A stretch of DNA of 64,000 bases from Sparassis latifolia (GCA_018466975.1 CM031557.1:992001-1056000); one strand, 5' to 3'; shown: positions 24,786 to 37,931, numbered from the stretch's first letter. Notes: generated from the letters alone by a model not told the origin. Numbers and translations: made by a program.

Positions 24786-25817
24786 TCATGATGTATATTT
24801 TCTCAACCATGACTGCATGAACATGCTATTTCCTTGGTGAGCAATGGTAGAATATCTCTGCATAGTCAAACTCTGACATGATTGAAGATGGCATTTGCAC
24901 CGGTCTCGGTGAAGTCTACATTTTTCACCTTCGCACAATTTCCGCGGGTAGTGATCGTCGCTTGGGGTCCACACCAACCGTCTCTCATATTTTATGGCTG
25001 CAGAGTAAACCCTTTCTCCCTTGCTCGAATTACTTTCATTCAATTTCCGGTGAAGCATAGACCACCAAGACATCAGTCGAGCGAACGCTACCCAGGACGT
25101 CGTGGGTAGACTACACTACTGGGTCACTTTGCACTTCACGGTCAACGATAGTATAACGAGAACCCCGCGCCTTGGAATATATAAGGGCCTGATCGGTAGC
25201 CCGAGGTCTATGAGTTTGCGCTAGGAGAAACCGCGGAAAAGGCCGGACGTGACGAGTGGTGACAGGTCGGAAGACCCTCCGAAACCTCCGAGCATGGCGC
25301 CCACCGCCACCCGTGGGTCGCCTGTGCATGTCGCCAGGGAGATGAGAGCACTTTGAGCAGGAGACTAGCTAAATATGACAATTTTACACCACTTGCACAG
25401 ATCGGTCCGTGGTGCTTCTGGGCACAACCCAGACTGGTCACGTCAGGTCACAAACTCTCAGCACGTGCCAATTTTAAGGAAAAAACCGTTTTTTGTCGTT
25501 TGGCAGGTGTATTTTCAAAATAGCGCTAGGTGCTCGAGCTACCGATCAGGCCCTAACAAATCAGTAGTTCCCACATTGGCCCTCTGTGATTGAATACATA
25601 GAAATTTTGATTGATTATGTACGGTATCAAATCTACGACAACGGGCACGTGAGTGGCAATAATCGTGCACAGATTCCGACCGATAGGCAAAATGTGGCCA
25701 GCCCAGTGTGACGAAGATGATAGGCAGTGACTGGAATCGAAGCGAAGACTCAGTCAAGCACGTACTGTGGATTTTAAACAAAAAGACCTTACCAAATGTT
25801 ATGCTGCATAATGTATC
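24786..25817. other. Intergenic, no gene seen
   Basis: No frame with coding character. The region separates two convergent F-box-family sequences and should hold both 3' untranslated regions. Confidence 0.5.
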
Positions 25818-26431
25818 CTAATTTGCTTGAGCAAGCCACACGCGAAGGTCGCGACCAGACATATCACCTACTCTACTGACCGGAGTATACGCGGACACAG
25901 AGTGAGTCCTGCCATTGAGTGATAGGTCCAAGTAATACGCATCGCGGACGTGTAGTTTATCAAGAGAGGGAAATGTTTTCACGAAACACTTATAGCTTTT
26001 CAAAGAAAAGAATTGGCAGTCTGAGAGCCACAACTCGACGACGTTGGCGAAGCGTGACGCGCTACCGAAGACACCTTCATGGGGTGTGTTGTCGACCCAG
26101 TTGAGTCCATGGATCCTAAGCGTCGTGACACTTGAAATCGAGCCACCCAGTTCGACGATGAAACGGTCTATCCAAGGTCCCTCCCAAGGCTCGTTGGTGT
26201 CGGAGGTTGGGTACTCGACCAGCGCAAGAGAGGAAGCCAAAGTAGAGATTGGTTGCAGCCTTGTGATACGCAGCACGTCGGCATCGGGAGCTAGTTTAGC
26301 GTTGAACGTTTCCCCTTCCATAACCAGTGCTGAGTCCTCTATCAGGCGCGTGTATTCAGAGGCGAAGGTGGCCGACCGCACAAGGCCCCGAATGGAAGCA
26401 TAAACATAATCCGTGGCACGAATCTGAAGGT
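25818..26431 (-). pseudogene. F-box/LRR-family fragment lacking its F-box
   Basis: The minus-strand frame from about 26431 resembles the post-F-box half of the gene at 23521. It has a conserved order of segments such as DRFIVELGGSISSVTTLRIH and ELWLSDCQFFSLKSYKCF, the latter matching the LFLKRCSFKSFRQMQ region of its paralogue. It ends at 25818. The open frame continues upstream to 26621 but has no F-box. No good upstream exon was found, so this is either a 5'-truncated copy or a gene whose first exon I missed. Confidence 0.5.
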
Positions 26432-29400
26432 GCATGCTGAAGAGAGTACAGTGGTCAGAGGAATGCCGGTGCGCTATAATACTAAGAGCACGCACATAGA
26501 GCAGTCGAAAAGAGGTGCGGTCCTGGCTAGAAGACAAACTCCGGGAACGGTGGCCGGAGGCGGACAGGCGGACAAGACGCGACGGGAGCGCGAGAGACGG
26601 CGGAGGAGGGTCGAGCCACACGTAAAAGAACGATCAAATGTCAGCGGAGTCAAAGACTACGCGTCAAGGAAGTGGGTGTGAGTGAAGTTGAAGTTGACGG
26701 TGGCAGGCCACCTGGAGACGAAGTTGATATTACGAGGAATAAGTTGGCAAACTTCTGGGAACGAGTTGACTGGAGAAAAGAGAGGTTCACGGCACCCATT
26801 TATACACTTCAGGGAGTGCCACCGGTTCCATGACGATGAAGAAGACGGAAGAGCGAGAGCAAGCAGACAAAGCCAAAGCGTAGACGGTGCCTAAGCATGG
26901 GCAGCTGAAGACCCAGATCTGTATTGTCGAGATAAATTGAGCTCCGCATTGCACGCTAAACCAATCAGAACAGTCCTGGTTGAAGAACAATCGTTGGTCA
27001 GGGCTTCAAAGCAGAAAATGGACGCAACATAATATTAGCGCCCGTTATTGAGCCACCGCGGGTTGAACTCAAGCAACTTCGACGAGACGACCACTTGGCA
27101 CGCCGAACGCTTGCACATCCTTCTTTCGCCAGTACAGACTCGGGGAGCGGTCTTGCTTGAATCGGGAAGTTGTTAAAGCGTCCGCCTGGACGGGAATAGG
27201 AAATCAGCGGTGACGGCGAAGGTGGCATGCTCACGACTGAATGTACGCGCTTCTTCTTCCACCGTGTCAGAATGCATATGCTAATCACTCGTACACATTA
27301 AAGCACCACGATATTCATCCTGCTTCGTGTCAATACGCGTCCATCGTATCAACATGTCTATCATGTCGTCTAAGTCGCAGCCGGAGGCCACGCTTGAGAA
27401 CTTGCAATCTGGCACAGAATGGGAGGCGAGTGTACGTCAATCTGATTACATACAGTGGCTAACTCACAGCAACAGATGACTGTCTGGCTGTAGTAAACGT
27501 TCCCGCCCATCAGAGCAGCGTCATCGACGAAGGAATATCTCATCTGCACAGGAGCTACGAGGACCATGTTGGCGTACAGTTTGGGCACGGATCGGGGCAC
27601 AAAGCACCAGAGACTCCAGCAGCAGTGAATACTGAATACGTGAATGAGTGTGGACACCGCCAAAGCGCGACGTCGTCAGCGATGGCGAAACCCTTGTGGC
27701 GCCCGCCGTAGAACTGGGCACGTGGCCTTCATCTTTCTCGCACTTGCGCGAGAAGTCCTGAGAAGTCCTCAGTGCGGTCACCGACAGCCTCCTGGTAGCT
27801 ACGATAAGTATTCAGTAGAAACACTACATCTCACATTGTTAGTGTACGATATATTCTACAGTAGTAAGACAACTCCGATTCAAGTATACTATGACATTCC
27901 AATTGAAGTTCTCCTCGCCGGCAAGTAAAATCAAGGGGCCGGCGCCGTACCGCAGTCTCAGGTGCTCGGAAAGTGGAGGTCTGCATATATGAGTGCGTAA
28001 GTACAGAAACCGAGCCATTGAACGCGCATTGAAGCCCGAGATCGTGCAGATCGTCACGGAAGCATCGCGAGATCAAGATGCCCCGCACCGACGTCACATT
28101 AAGTGCTTCCACGACCGACTTGACGAGGGTCAGCGCAGGAGCGCAGCATGTTCAGTCGTCGGGACAGGCAAAGCTGGAATATCTGCTATCATCCCGAGAG
28201 GAATATGATGTCAGGCGGATGATGAAAATTGTAATCAGCGCTTCGCCTTGGCACACACAAAGGAAAAACGTGCTGCGCAGTTTTGCGCGCAGAACCTAGC
28301 CCTGCGCCCGGGATGACGGCTCCACTAGTGCCATGGTGCACAGGCTTCCTGCAACAAAGGCTTTCGTCATTCATCACGGATGCAAAAATTTCGTTCCGTC
28401 AGCCTGAGGACAATAATCGGTCACTTGAATTGAGGGATTGGAGTGGCATACCAGAGTGAACATTGCACTTTTCCCGGCACTTGAGATCCACTTATTCGCC
28501 AATCCCCTCGCCCACCTCAGACTCTCCAATCCATGTCGCCGCCGAACCAGTGCCCATCTGTACTGGCATCGTAGACGTCCAATCGGTGGCTCATGCACCC
28601 AGTGAAAGTCCTCAGATGTCGAGTGCGCTCGATGTTGAGGCCACGCGTACCGGAGTATTGGTGAACGGGATTGTGTATGCACAGCGCCAAGCGCAATCCC
28701 GAAAACCCACATGAGCTCTGTGACGGCGACATGACGTTAACACGAACAGTTAGCGTGCAGATAGTCGACGGCGAACATACCGCCACGGTGGACGGAATGG
28801 ATGTGAAGTGAGTGAGCAGCATTGCGCACATGCTAAGAACTCGAGCTCACTCTATAACCACAACATAGGCTCACGAAGGAAGGCTGGCCACCGTAGGCGC
28901 GATCTGATCCGCTGCGTCATTCCAACAGCTCGGTCCTGTCGACCCAACGTCCACCGCCCTGACCTAGCAAGCAGCCAAGCACGAGCCACGGTGGTACCAC
29001 CACAAAGCTGCTCAGAAGTCACTTGACAGTCTTGGAAAGACGTGTGGCCAGTAGAGCCGCCACCTTCGAACTTGGGTACGCTCTGCGGGTGAACGATCGT
29101 AGCTTGCACATCAAGGCCACGGTGTCAGCAGCGATATTCGCAGATAAAATAGCAGAGGAACTGGCGCACCTAAGCACAGTACGTACGCTTTTCCTGACGA
29201 CAAGATCGTCTACTCATCTCCGCATCCCGAAACCATCTCGCGCTTTGGAGGACCGTAGCTTCGTCGCATAGCGTTCGTTCAGGATCGTTCCGCATGCAGG
29301 CCTAGCACGTCAAGTGTGCGGAACAGCAGAGAGATCGACAAGGATGACGAATGTTGGCGGAGAGCCTGAATCCATCGCCTCAGACAAGAGACTTGGGGGA

Positions 29401-31186
29401 AGCAGTTGGCGCGTCGACGAAAGGGGAAGCCGAGTTTCTTGATGTGGCAACCTCGGCCCGGTGAGCATCCTCCCTGGCCGTCGACTCTCATCCCGTACCT
29501 GCACAAGTTTGGAGTATGGGACTCGGTAAGTTGTAGCTAGGGAATAGAGCGCATGTACTCCGCATGCATTCAATTGCATAGCAAGCACAAGGTTGCTGTA
29601 TTACGGAGTGGATAGAGCATGCAAGGACCACACAACCGGTGAGTAGTACTCTATGCGCCCCCGCTCACTTCGATAAAACTGCCCGCCTTCCAACATCTCA
29701 CACAAAAACGGTGGTTCTCTCCTAGCATCCCATAGCCAACGAGGCTACCCAGACTGCGCTTGCTGTGGGCACCGGCGCTCGGTCTCATGTCGAAGATAGT
29801 TGGGAGGAGTTGATGGGGTTGTGTGCGGTATCCATCACATTTATCGGTTCGAGGTGTACGGCTCAAGTAAGGAGGAACCACAGTCACGTACTGCATGGTG
29901 CATCGCGTAGATGCAGGCCGACAATGACCAGGGACCCATATGTGCAGTGGGGATGTCCATTGAGCCGTTGGCGAACTGCGTTTGAGATGATGCAGGCTAA
30001 CGACGGGCGAGTACCCACGTGAATGATGGCGGCTGTCGAGGCTCAGCGATTCGTTGATTGGAGTGTGACCTCTTACGCGGCATATAGAGAAGAGCACCCA
30101 AGCTAAATCTTGCATTCACAGTCGCAATCCAATTGGATGAGCTGTCCGCAGCCTGAGACTCGTCGCACAGATATGAAGGGACCGCGCGCGTGGTGGAGAA
30201 AGATGCGCAAGCGGACAGAGGATGTGCGCAGATAGACGAACGTGAGCGGACAGACGAGGTATTGCCTAGATGGATAAAATCGAAGACCGGGTGCATAGCA
30301 GATGCGAGTCAGACAGATTGTAAGACAGGCCATCAACACCATGTGCATGCACTCGCCATGGTCAAGCGACTCGCAGTCAGCACAGTCCCACGGAATAGGG
30401 CTCGCGCAACCTCATGCTAGCACTACGGGACTGCGCCTAGAGTAGTAGAGATATAGCGCTGCCACGGACGAGAACCCACATGCGCCGGGAAGTGCGTCAA
30501 GGTCGAGCCACCCGTCGACTGCATGTTTGGTAAGTGATGACTGCCGTCCCAATGCGATGAGTAGGCATAAATTGATCCGCTGATGCAGTTGCTAGTGATG
30601 GATTCTAAGCTCAGAGGTCGTCATCGAGAGCCTCCTAGGGTAGCTTGCCAATGCCATCTGACGCTGTGCTAAACCACCCATGCCCCCGAGACTTCTGCAG
30701 TTCAAATTCATTCTCGTTGTATGTCCTCTCTACGTCCCCTGCGGAAGCTCATACGGATCGCACCTGAAGAGTCGTGCTCGCCTTGAGTTTGAGGTTTCGC
30801 GATGTCGTCAGTGCGTGTTAGAACCTGGTGCATCCGCTGGTACGCGGCTTTATTGGCTTTCCAAAGATTCGACTCCCCTACCCAGTATGTCTGCAGAACG
30901 GTAAGGATGGCCCTGTTCACTTTGTGAGCTCGTTTGTACTGAAAGCGTAGTGAATGTCTGATTTACATTGTTTTATAACACACGCAAGGGTTGTGGAGCG
31001 TTTACGTGCCGTCGTAACTTTTGCAAGGTGGAATATAATGTCTGTAATTACCGCGAGGTCATCTATGCGTCGAGGGGTAACCGCGAGCCTGAAGATGCAA
31101 TATACTCAGCGGAGTTATGGAGATTGCCAAGGTCCAAAACTATCACCATTCAATGTGAACACAGCATAGAATATAGACATATTCCC
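26432..31186. other. 4.7 kb without an intact gene; coding-like shards
   Basis: No intact gene could be built. Two plus-strand pieces read like protein. One is at about 28510-28808: a frame with VAAEPVPICTGIVDVQSVAH shifts at an AAAA run near 28700 and continues as NPHELCDGDMTLTRTVSVQI, ending at a TGA near 28810. The other is at 29023-29271 and contains LERRVASRAATFELGYALRV and KIAEELAHLSTVRTLFL. I do not recognise either. The rest shows no motif, so the region is probably decayed gene or transposon sequence. Confidence 0.35.
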
Positions 31187-31816
31187 TTACAACGCGGCAA
31201 AGCCCTCGAGTCCGTCCGAGTCCTCCCACAAGTCCTCCTGAATATCCTCGACATCTTCTTCGTCTCCGTCATAATCTTCACTGTTCTCTGATTCGGAGTC
31301 TTCTCCATCGTCCTCCACACTCTCGCGCTCGTCGCCTTCCACACTGGCACCGCACTCATCGCCTTCCACCCCGCGCTCGTCTACTTGCATTCCAGATGTC
31401 CAGATGAGGAGCTGGAATTGGCAGGGGACCATTCACCTGCATGGAACGATAACGGCCTGGCAGCCTCAGTCAATGGCTGTTGCATAGTTTCTGCCCTCGG
31501 CACACCTTCCGGCATACTCGAACCACTAAACTCTGCCTCCAAACCACTATCCTGCTCCTCCGTCTGAGTACTCGGAATCTGCATAAGTGAGCACATTGCA
31601 TTCCAGCGTCGGGACCATTTGAAGACTTACCTGTGTTTGTCGGCTAATTTCTTTCTCTCGCTGAGCTGCTTGTATCCTCAGCCTCTTGTGAATACCTTGA
31701 TGGATCTTGATTTGTTCTTCCACGTGCTTCCGGTAAAGACTACACTTTGACTGGTGCCGCGAAAGCCCTCGTGTATGGGTGAACTGACGTTTGCACCCAC
31801 TGCAGAATACCGCCAT
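31187..31816 (-). CDS. Short C2H2 zinc-finger protein with acidic tail
   Basis: On the minus strand, ATG 31816 opens a 62-codon exon (31816-31631) with one C2H2-type finger, CSGCKRQFTHTRGLSRHQSKC minus its last residue, then a charged helix (EEQIKIHQGIHKRLRI). A 52-base intron leads to exon 31578-31437. A second intron (GTGAAT...ATGCAAG) leads to a last exon of strongly acidic sequence (DDGEDSESENSEDYDGDEED) that stops at 31187. The total is about 190 residues. A leading zinc finger followed by an acidic linker recalls the N-terminal piece of basidiomycete CACTA-like (Plavaka-type) transposon proteins. If so, this is a truncated or separate remnant, since no transposase body follows. The splice choice for the second intron is uncertain. 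Confidence 0.5.
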
Positions 31817-33879
31817 TGTTGTAACCACCAGCAATATCGAAAACTACAAGTGTGAATGCATGAGCGGAAAGCTTGCGTGCAGTAACATTGTAAGCGCATA
31901 GACCTCGGGCCTCACCACTGTGAACCGCTTAGTAATGTCTTGTTGATCCACCCGACGTGATAAACATACCTGCACGAGGAACATCGGTCCAGGTGCTTTG
32001 AGCACCCTCCAGTTAATAGCGCGGCACGTTCTGGCCTTCACGAAACAGGACCTCTGGCGCCGTACGTTCGGATTTTGTGGAAAATATAAAGATCCTCCTG
32101 CACTGCTAGACGGCCATCCCCGAAAATGCCTTCAAATCATAATCTTCCCCTGCAGCCTCATACACAGATTCAGAGTCCAAGTCGAAGTAGCTCACCCCTT
32201 CCAGAGGCTGATGGTCCAGTGGCCACTTTTTGCGGAAGGTCATCTGAAGCGCCGAATCACCGCGCTCCAGAAGGAGAATGACCGCCTGTGAAGGAGCGCT
32301 TGCTGCAGGCAAGAAAGCGTGAGTCCATCTTCATTCAAGTTATCAATCATTTGTCAATTACTCAGCCATATAACACATTACAAAAGTTCACGCAACATTT
32401 ACAGTGTTTACAACAATTACCTCGAGTATAATGCATTATGACAGATTCCCGAATTCAGCGATGGCCAGGTGACACGTTGAATCGCGTCGCATCACGGTGT
32501 CACGTCATGGGTATACTCCGAATCCCACCAAAACCACTTGCCACTTTAGCTGTTAGGCTTCTTGCCTGTCACTTCGGATCTCTTGGCCTGTCGAGTCCAT
32601 CTTTCAGACGCCCTGGGCCGGGAAAGCTGAAAACCTGATGTTTATTTCTGGAGATGAGAACAAGTTGAGGTACTTAGATGAACTTTAGGACTGTAGAGGT
32701 ATACCTTTTCTTGCCGTTCCACGCCGATCTCACTGACATTGAACAGTTCACTGTAGTCTCGCTTGCGTGTTTTTGTCAATCAAATTCATCATAGTCAACA
32801 TAGCATAAGTTACCACATCTGCGTTGCAGAATGTTAGGCACGTACAGCCCGGGTTTCCGCGTAGATTCGCTGATTCCAAGACCTAACCTCACTTCTCTTG
32901 ATCAAGCGTGGGCTCAAGACGAGTATGTGAATTCTTCTCTAGTATTGCGTTCCCACAGCCTGAACGAGGATGCGCTGCCATTACTACTGACTCTCGTAAC
33001 TTCTGAGTTCAACGGCTCATCTCATGACTGCATCCTCGTTCTCACCCCGTGATACTTCGAATCTCACAATGGACTCGCGTGGTAGGCTTGCGCAGCGCAT
33101 AAAAACTTTAACCGTCATCATAGCTGCACGACATGTTCAGAAATCCAACTCATTTTGTCCGCCTCACTCTGCATCGGTACGTGTGCCTTCTGCATTTGCA
33201 GGGACTGACACTGACGTATGCTCCCGAATGTCTCGGGTGTATAAGCCGTAGACAGGGCACCCACGCCGTTGCGAGAGAAAAAAGCCGTTAGATGTGGCAT
33301 CACCATGGAGTATCTTGGTGATTATTCCAGCCTGAGAGCTGTGCAGACTGAAGGCACCGAGAACTGAGCCTGGCCTCAAGGAGCCCTGCTGATGCTGCAG
33401 CGCGACGGCCATACATGGTTTCACGACGCTTGCCTTTGAGCCATGTTACAAAAGACGTGAGTCATATCTAAAGAAATGACAAGCTCACTATTTCATCCAG
33501 AACCAGTCGAAAGTGATATGAACGGCCGGACACGTCCTCTTCCATCGGTGGTCCGGGAATTTGATTGCACGGGCGGTGAGTTAAGATTTCTTTATCTCAC
33601 CGGAATGTTTCTGGACAATTCCCTGGAGGATTGGATTCAACAACGCCATGATAGGGACTATCATTGCCTACGGTCATGACACGTATACAGAGCCCCTACG
33701 GACAGATACCACTGATTATTCCCGCTAGCTCTGCTAGTGGGTTCTTAGAGGTGATCGACCTGTCCGTGCTCCCCGCCATTTTTGCAAAGTCACGTGTTTG
33801 ATGTCACAACAGGTCACGGCGCAACAGCACACGTAATCCACCATCGACTGAAAAGGTGCATCTCAATCGCTACGCGGCT
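31817..33879. other. 2 kb without supported gene
   Basis: Only short frames without motifs. A 24-base word, TACGGACAGATACCACTGAT followed by TATT, occurs near 33698 and again near 34135, bracketing the retropepsin-like shard. Confidence 0.4.
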
Positions 33880-34150
33880 CATACGCAGAAATACCCGCTT
33901 CAGTTCTGTTGGATGTGTCCTGCTCGGAGTCAACTCTGTCTACTCGTTTCGCCTTGGCGCATGGTTTACCGCCTACCGTCTCTCTGATCTCAGGGGTTGT
34001 GCACTGTACCGTGTCCGGCCCAGTTGTCATACCGTCGACGACGGGATACTACACCTCCCACCACCCATTACATGTTGGATATAGTGCGGATCCCGACATC
34101 GTTCTTGGGCACGACTGGATGGATATATTATGCTACGGACAGATACCACT
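33880..34150 (+). pseudogene. Retropepsin-like aspartic protease shard
   Basis: The plus-strand frame contains VLLDVSCSESTLSTRFALAH and later ADPDIVLGHDWMDIL. The first matches a retropepsin-type active site position (hydrophobic-L-D-x-S/G) and the second the terminal ILG-x-DW block of Ty3/gypsy-type or domesticated retropepsins. Between them lies a beta-rich stretch of the right length (~50 residues). There is no ATG with a good context and no flanking gag or polymerase. It may be a transposon relic or a fragment of a domesticated family. Confidence 0.4.
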
Positions 34151-34291
34151 GATTATTACTAGAACCCACTCGACATGGACGCGCGTGTCACATTGTTCAC
34201 GTGATGTGACCATGACGCGTGCGACTATCGAACGTGATCCTGACTTGGTAATCCAATGCCTATTTGGTCCCAGATCGAGGTTGTTTCCACG

Positions 34292-34298
34292 TATAAAG
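34292..34298 (+). promoter_or_regulatory. Putative TATA box of the GST gene
   Basis: TATAAAG lies 52-58 bases before the ATG at 34350, a usual distance for a fungal TATA element with a short leader. Confidence 0.4.
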
Positions 34299-34349
34299 CA
34301 TGCATCTGCTGACCATATGCATATGCTCTAGTATCGACACCGCACTGGC

Positions 34350-35160
34350 ATGTCCAACGTCATCACCCTCTACGATATTCCCTCCCGAGATATTAAGGAT
34401 AATGCCTGGTCGCCCAATACCTGGAAGACGAGGTAAGATACGAAGCCGTAGCTCGAGATCCTCATACGATAAGCTGTCTGTGTAGATTTTCCCTGAACTA
34501 CAAGGGTTTGCCATGCAAGACGGTATGGGTCGAGTACCCTGACATTGCCCGAGTGTGTCAAGAAATCGGTGCTGAACCGACCAGCACGTCTGAGTATGAC
34601 ACCCCCAAGTACACCCTCCCAGTGATCTACGACCCGTCCACGAAGACGGTCCTTGCCGAATCCGCGAAGATTGCGCGTTATCTCGACAAGACCTACCCAG
34701 ACACGCCCGTGCTTATTCCCCGCGGAAGCAGCGCCCTGCACGCCGCATTCCAGGATGCCTTCGCGCAAATGGTGTCGCAACCGGCGTTGCCGCTGATGCT
34801 TCCCGCGACGAACAATATCCTCAACCCGTCGAGCGAGGCGTTTTACCGGCGGACGAGAGAGAGCTGGTTCGGGAAACTGGAGGATTGGTCACCTCCTGGG
34901 CCAATCCGTGAGAAGCACTGGGAGGAGCTGCGTGCCGCGCTCGCTAGGGTCGCTGGCTGGATGGCATTGGATGGCGAGGAGAAACCGTTCTTCATGGGCG
35001 ACACTATTTGTTATGCCGATATCACCATCGCGAGCATTCTGGTTTGGATGAAGAGAGTGTTAGGTCCCGAGTCACAGGAGTGGGGAGAGTCAAGACGTGG
35101 GATGGCGGGAAGTGGGAGAGTTTCATGCAAGCATTTGATGAGTACGAGATGGTATTGTAG
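34350..35160 (+). CDS. Glutathione S-transferase, fungal Fua-like class
   Basis: Soluble glutathione transferase, likely in detoxification of wood-derived compounds. Exons are 34350-34432 and 34486 onwards (53-base intron, phase 2). The N-terminal thioredoxin-like domain has ITLYDIP, AWSPNTWKTRFSLNYKGLP, TLPVIYDPSTKTVLAESAKI and RYLDKTYP. The Ser in AWSPNT is at the position used for catalysis in this class, as I recall it. The C-terminal helical domain includes PFFMGDTICYADITIASILV. The WSPNTWKTR pattern is what I associate with the basidiomycete Fua (etherase-like) class. The raw frame runs to 35176 with a shuffled tail. One extra G in the GGGG run at 35082-35085 restores a typical ending (RVKTWDGGKWESFMQAFDEY) that stops at 35160, giving about 253 residues. 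Confidence 0.8.
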
Positions 35161-36963
35161 GATACTTATTAGCTGAACAGCCTGAACGTTGAACGTTGAA
35201 CATTGAACATGTAGGCGTGATTTGACGCACAATCTTTCGAGTAACTATATGATAAGTACTGTAGTCACAAACTTATTTAAGTTTTCACTGAACGTTGTTA
35301 CGGTGACCCGATGACTTCTATAGCTAAATTCTGTCTGGTTAAGTCCGAGATGCATGACAAAAATACTTGTGGATGAATGGTCACAAAGATAAGTTAGCCA
35401 AAGGAGAGTAGACATAAACGGAGTGATACTGAAATTTCAGACTCGTCAAAGGCTACGACACCGCCGCCATTGACTCTGTGTCGAGTAATCGGGCAGCTGC
35501 AGTGCCGTTGGTTCACAACAGACCATTTCTAATGCGAGCCGTCTCGTTCAAAGTCTCCAAAGACGCGGGGAAACAACACAGTGAGTAGTGTCCCCGCCGC
35601 AGGCAAATGAAGATGGACTCGCGAGAGCGATGGGTAAGATTCCGCGCGAACGATGCAGCGCGCGCGGAGGTCAGGTGCGAGCCTGTGAAATTGACCGTCT
35701 AAGTATCAGCGATGTGTGCGTGATGACTGAGGCAGCGATACATCTCGAAGTTGGGGACGCACCTCGGAGTTGTGGTCACCCCTGACGTTGAAGCCCGCCG
35801 GATACGCGAGCGTGTAGCCGTGCCTGAATAACGAGCTGCGCCACCAGGTGCCCTCAAAGGCACAGAGTTCGCTGGGAACGCTCTTCAAGTCGATGCGAGT
35901 CCGCATATCTTCTGAAGCAGCTCCTGCAGCTCCTGTAGGACACGACATGGTAACCGGCGTGGCAGAGTAAAGAGATCTGCGGGAGAATTGCAATGAACGG
36001 CTAGACATTCAAACCTTCGCATGCAGACACCGAAGACGCACTGAGTAGACATCGCTCATTGAGCATATGGGAACCCATTCCATCGCATCTTGAGTGGCGC
36101 CGCTGGTGCCTACTTACTTGTAGATGCCGAAATTATATATGCGACAAGGGAAGATAATCGGGACAGCACAGAATGTACGTCTCACCGCTGAAAAAGACAT
36201 AGGCTGTCACTCCCAAAAGAAATGCAGACCAAGTGACCTAATGAGCATTCTTGGCCATGAATGGAATGAGGATGACTTAACGTACCTGACACTGAAATGA
36301 GCATATGGCCGCAGGTGGCTCTGATGGAAGGTGCGTGAATACACGGCATCGAGTCCGGAGCGGCTTCATGGTGAACTCCTCGCACACGTGTTTCTCGAAA
36401 TTTCATGGTTTTCCTAGTAGGCAGTGTACGGCAAAGAGACAGCTGTCGCTCCCGCTCCTACAGAAGGAGCCTTAGTACACAATTCAACGTACGTATAGGC
36501 ATATTCACCGCGATCGATCGCAAGAGAAAATGTCGCACCAGCATCCGTCGACATTGTGTTGTGATTGTGAGGGACCGGTCGATGATGCAGTTCAAGTTTG
36601 GTGAGTCATGTATGCATACCAGAAGTGTGCACCTACACAACTTTCCAGAAGAGACAGCTAGTAGAACCACGCCAGGATTTCACAGGAAGCACGATTGAGC
36701 TCCCCGCAAAATTTTGAGTGCACTCTGCGGCTGATGTGGGCGTCCAATGTGGATGGTGTGGACGATCGGAGATGCTGTGGTGGGAGGTCGGTTCACCACA
36801 GTAGCGACGTGACATGCACTGAATGTCAGAGCTCGACCTTCAATTTATGTCACGACGTCACTGCCATGATTGTGCTCTGTGATATCGTACTGGGAGACGA
36901 TATGTACTAAGTATGATAAGTCCAACTTGAAGTGGGACCCGAGTCACTCGACGCAACCACTGC
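35161..36963. other. Intergenic, no gene seen
   Basis: About 1.8 kb with only short frames and no motif. It separates the GST gene from a small palindromic element. Confidence 0.45.
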
Positions 36964-37021
36964 CAGCAAAATTCAAATCTGCTTAACCTCAAAGGTTAAG
37001 CAGATTTGACTTTTGCTGATG
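36964..37021. mobile_element. Short palindromic relative of the 10.3 kb hairpin MITE
   Basis: CAGCAAAATTCAAATCTGCT on the left pairs with AGCAGATTTGACTTTTGCTG on the right around a centre near 36992. The tip (AAGTCAAATCTGCTTA plus a CATCAG-like end) is shared with the 233-base hairpin at 10314-10546, where the next base also reads towards A/GCCT. It looks like an internally deleted copy. GCAACC occurs on both sides and could be a remnant of a target duplication. Confidence 0.65.
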
Positions 37022-37931
37022 CAACCCTAACCACAGCCGCCGGAGACGCTGACTGGCTGCCGGCGGTGCTGATCCTCTCTTGTGCCCCTCATACTACATA
37101 GTACACAATACCCAGGAGGATTGGTTTCAAGTTCTCGTCTATTTGATGTGCACTGGTGACCAGAGGATATTGACGCCATATCGCTCGTCTATGTCTCCTG
37201 CTCACTTCTGCTGATCAGAATTGCTTGCTCTCGAAAGGCAGGCCGTTCAATTCCTAGCCCACAGCCTCGACGCAGAGGCCACATGCCTGGTAGGGGGAAT
37301 TCTGTGAGCATTGGGCGAGAGCTTCGCGAATTCTCCTCGTAGTCCGAGGCCTACGACGTATCCTCTAATAATTCTATGTTGTCAAGTGGATGCAGATCCC
37401 TAGCACGAGAATCCCTACTTTTTTTGGGTTGCTCCGGCGGGACTTGATGCTTCGTCGAAATCCAACGACCTGGATATGATCTCGACAGGGTAATGTACTG
37501 ATAAATCGAGTGACGAGCAGACACTTATGACCCATGCTTCAGCCACGGGAACTTCTGCTGCGGTCACCAGAATCCCAATCCCTTAACAGTATTCAATGTG
37601 CTCTTCTACTTTGGCGAGGAATTGGACTTCATAGGATGCAGTATCAGACGCGACATGCCCCTTCTCGGTCCACGCGTCTAAGGAATTTGTCTGCCAGTCC
37701 CACATATCCGGTAGGTTTGTCCTCAAGATGATCTCTCTCCCTTGATCCTGATTAGTTGAATCATGCTCCGCACTCGCATACAGTAGAGCCTTAGCCTCTG
37801 CAGTGATGTTCAGTCAGCGATTTCTTCATCGGGTCATAATGTAGGCAATCTCGTACGTGCTAGGCGCTGGCCCCCGTATACAAAGGCGTGGTCCTTTAAT
37901 GAGAGGTCAACACTGCGAGCACAGCAAAAGC
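37022..37931. other. Intergenic, no gene seen
   Basis: Upstream region of the small secreted protein gene; only short frames without motifs. Confidence 0.45.

Noticed and set aside
29651..30115. 154-codon minus-strand open frame
   Set aside because: No recognisable motif and no conserved-looking pattern; not enough to call a gene.
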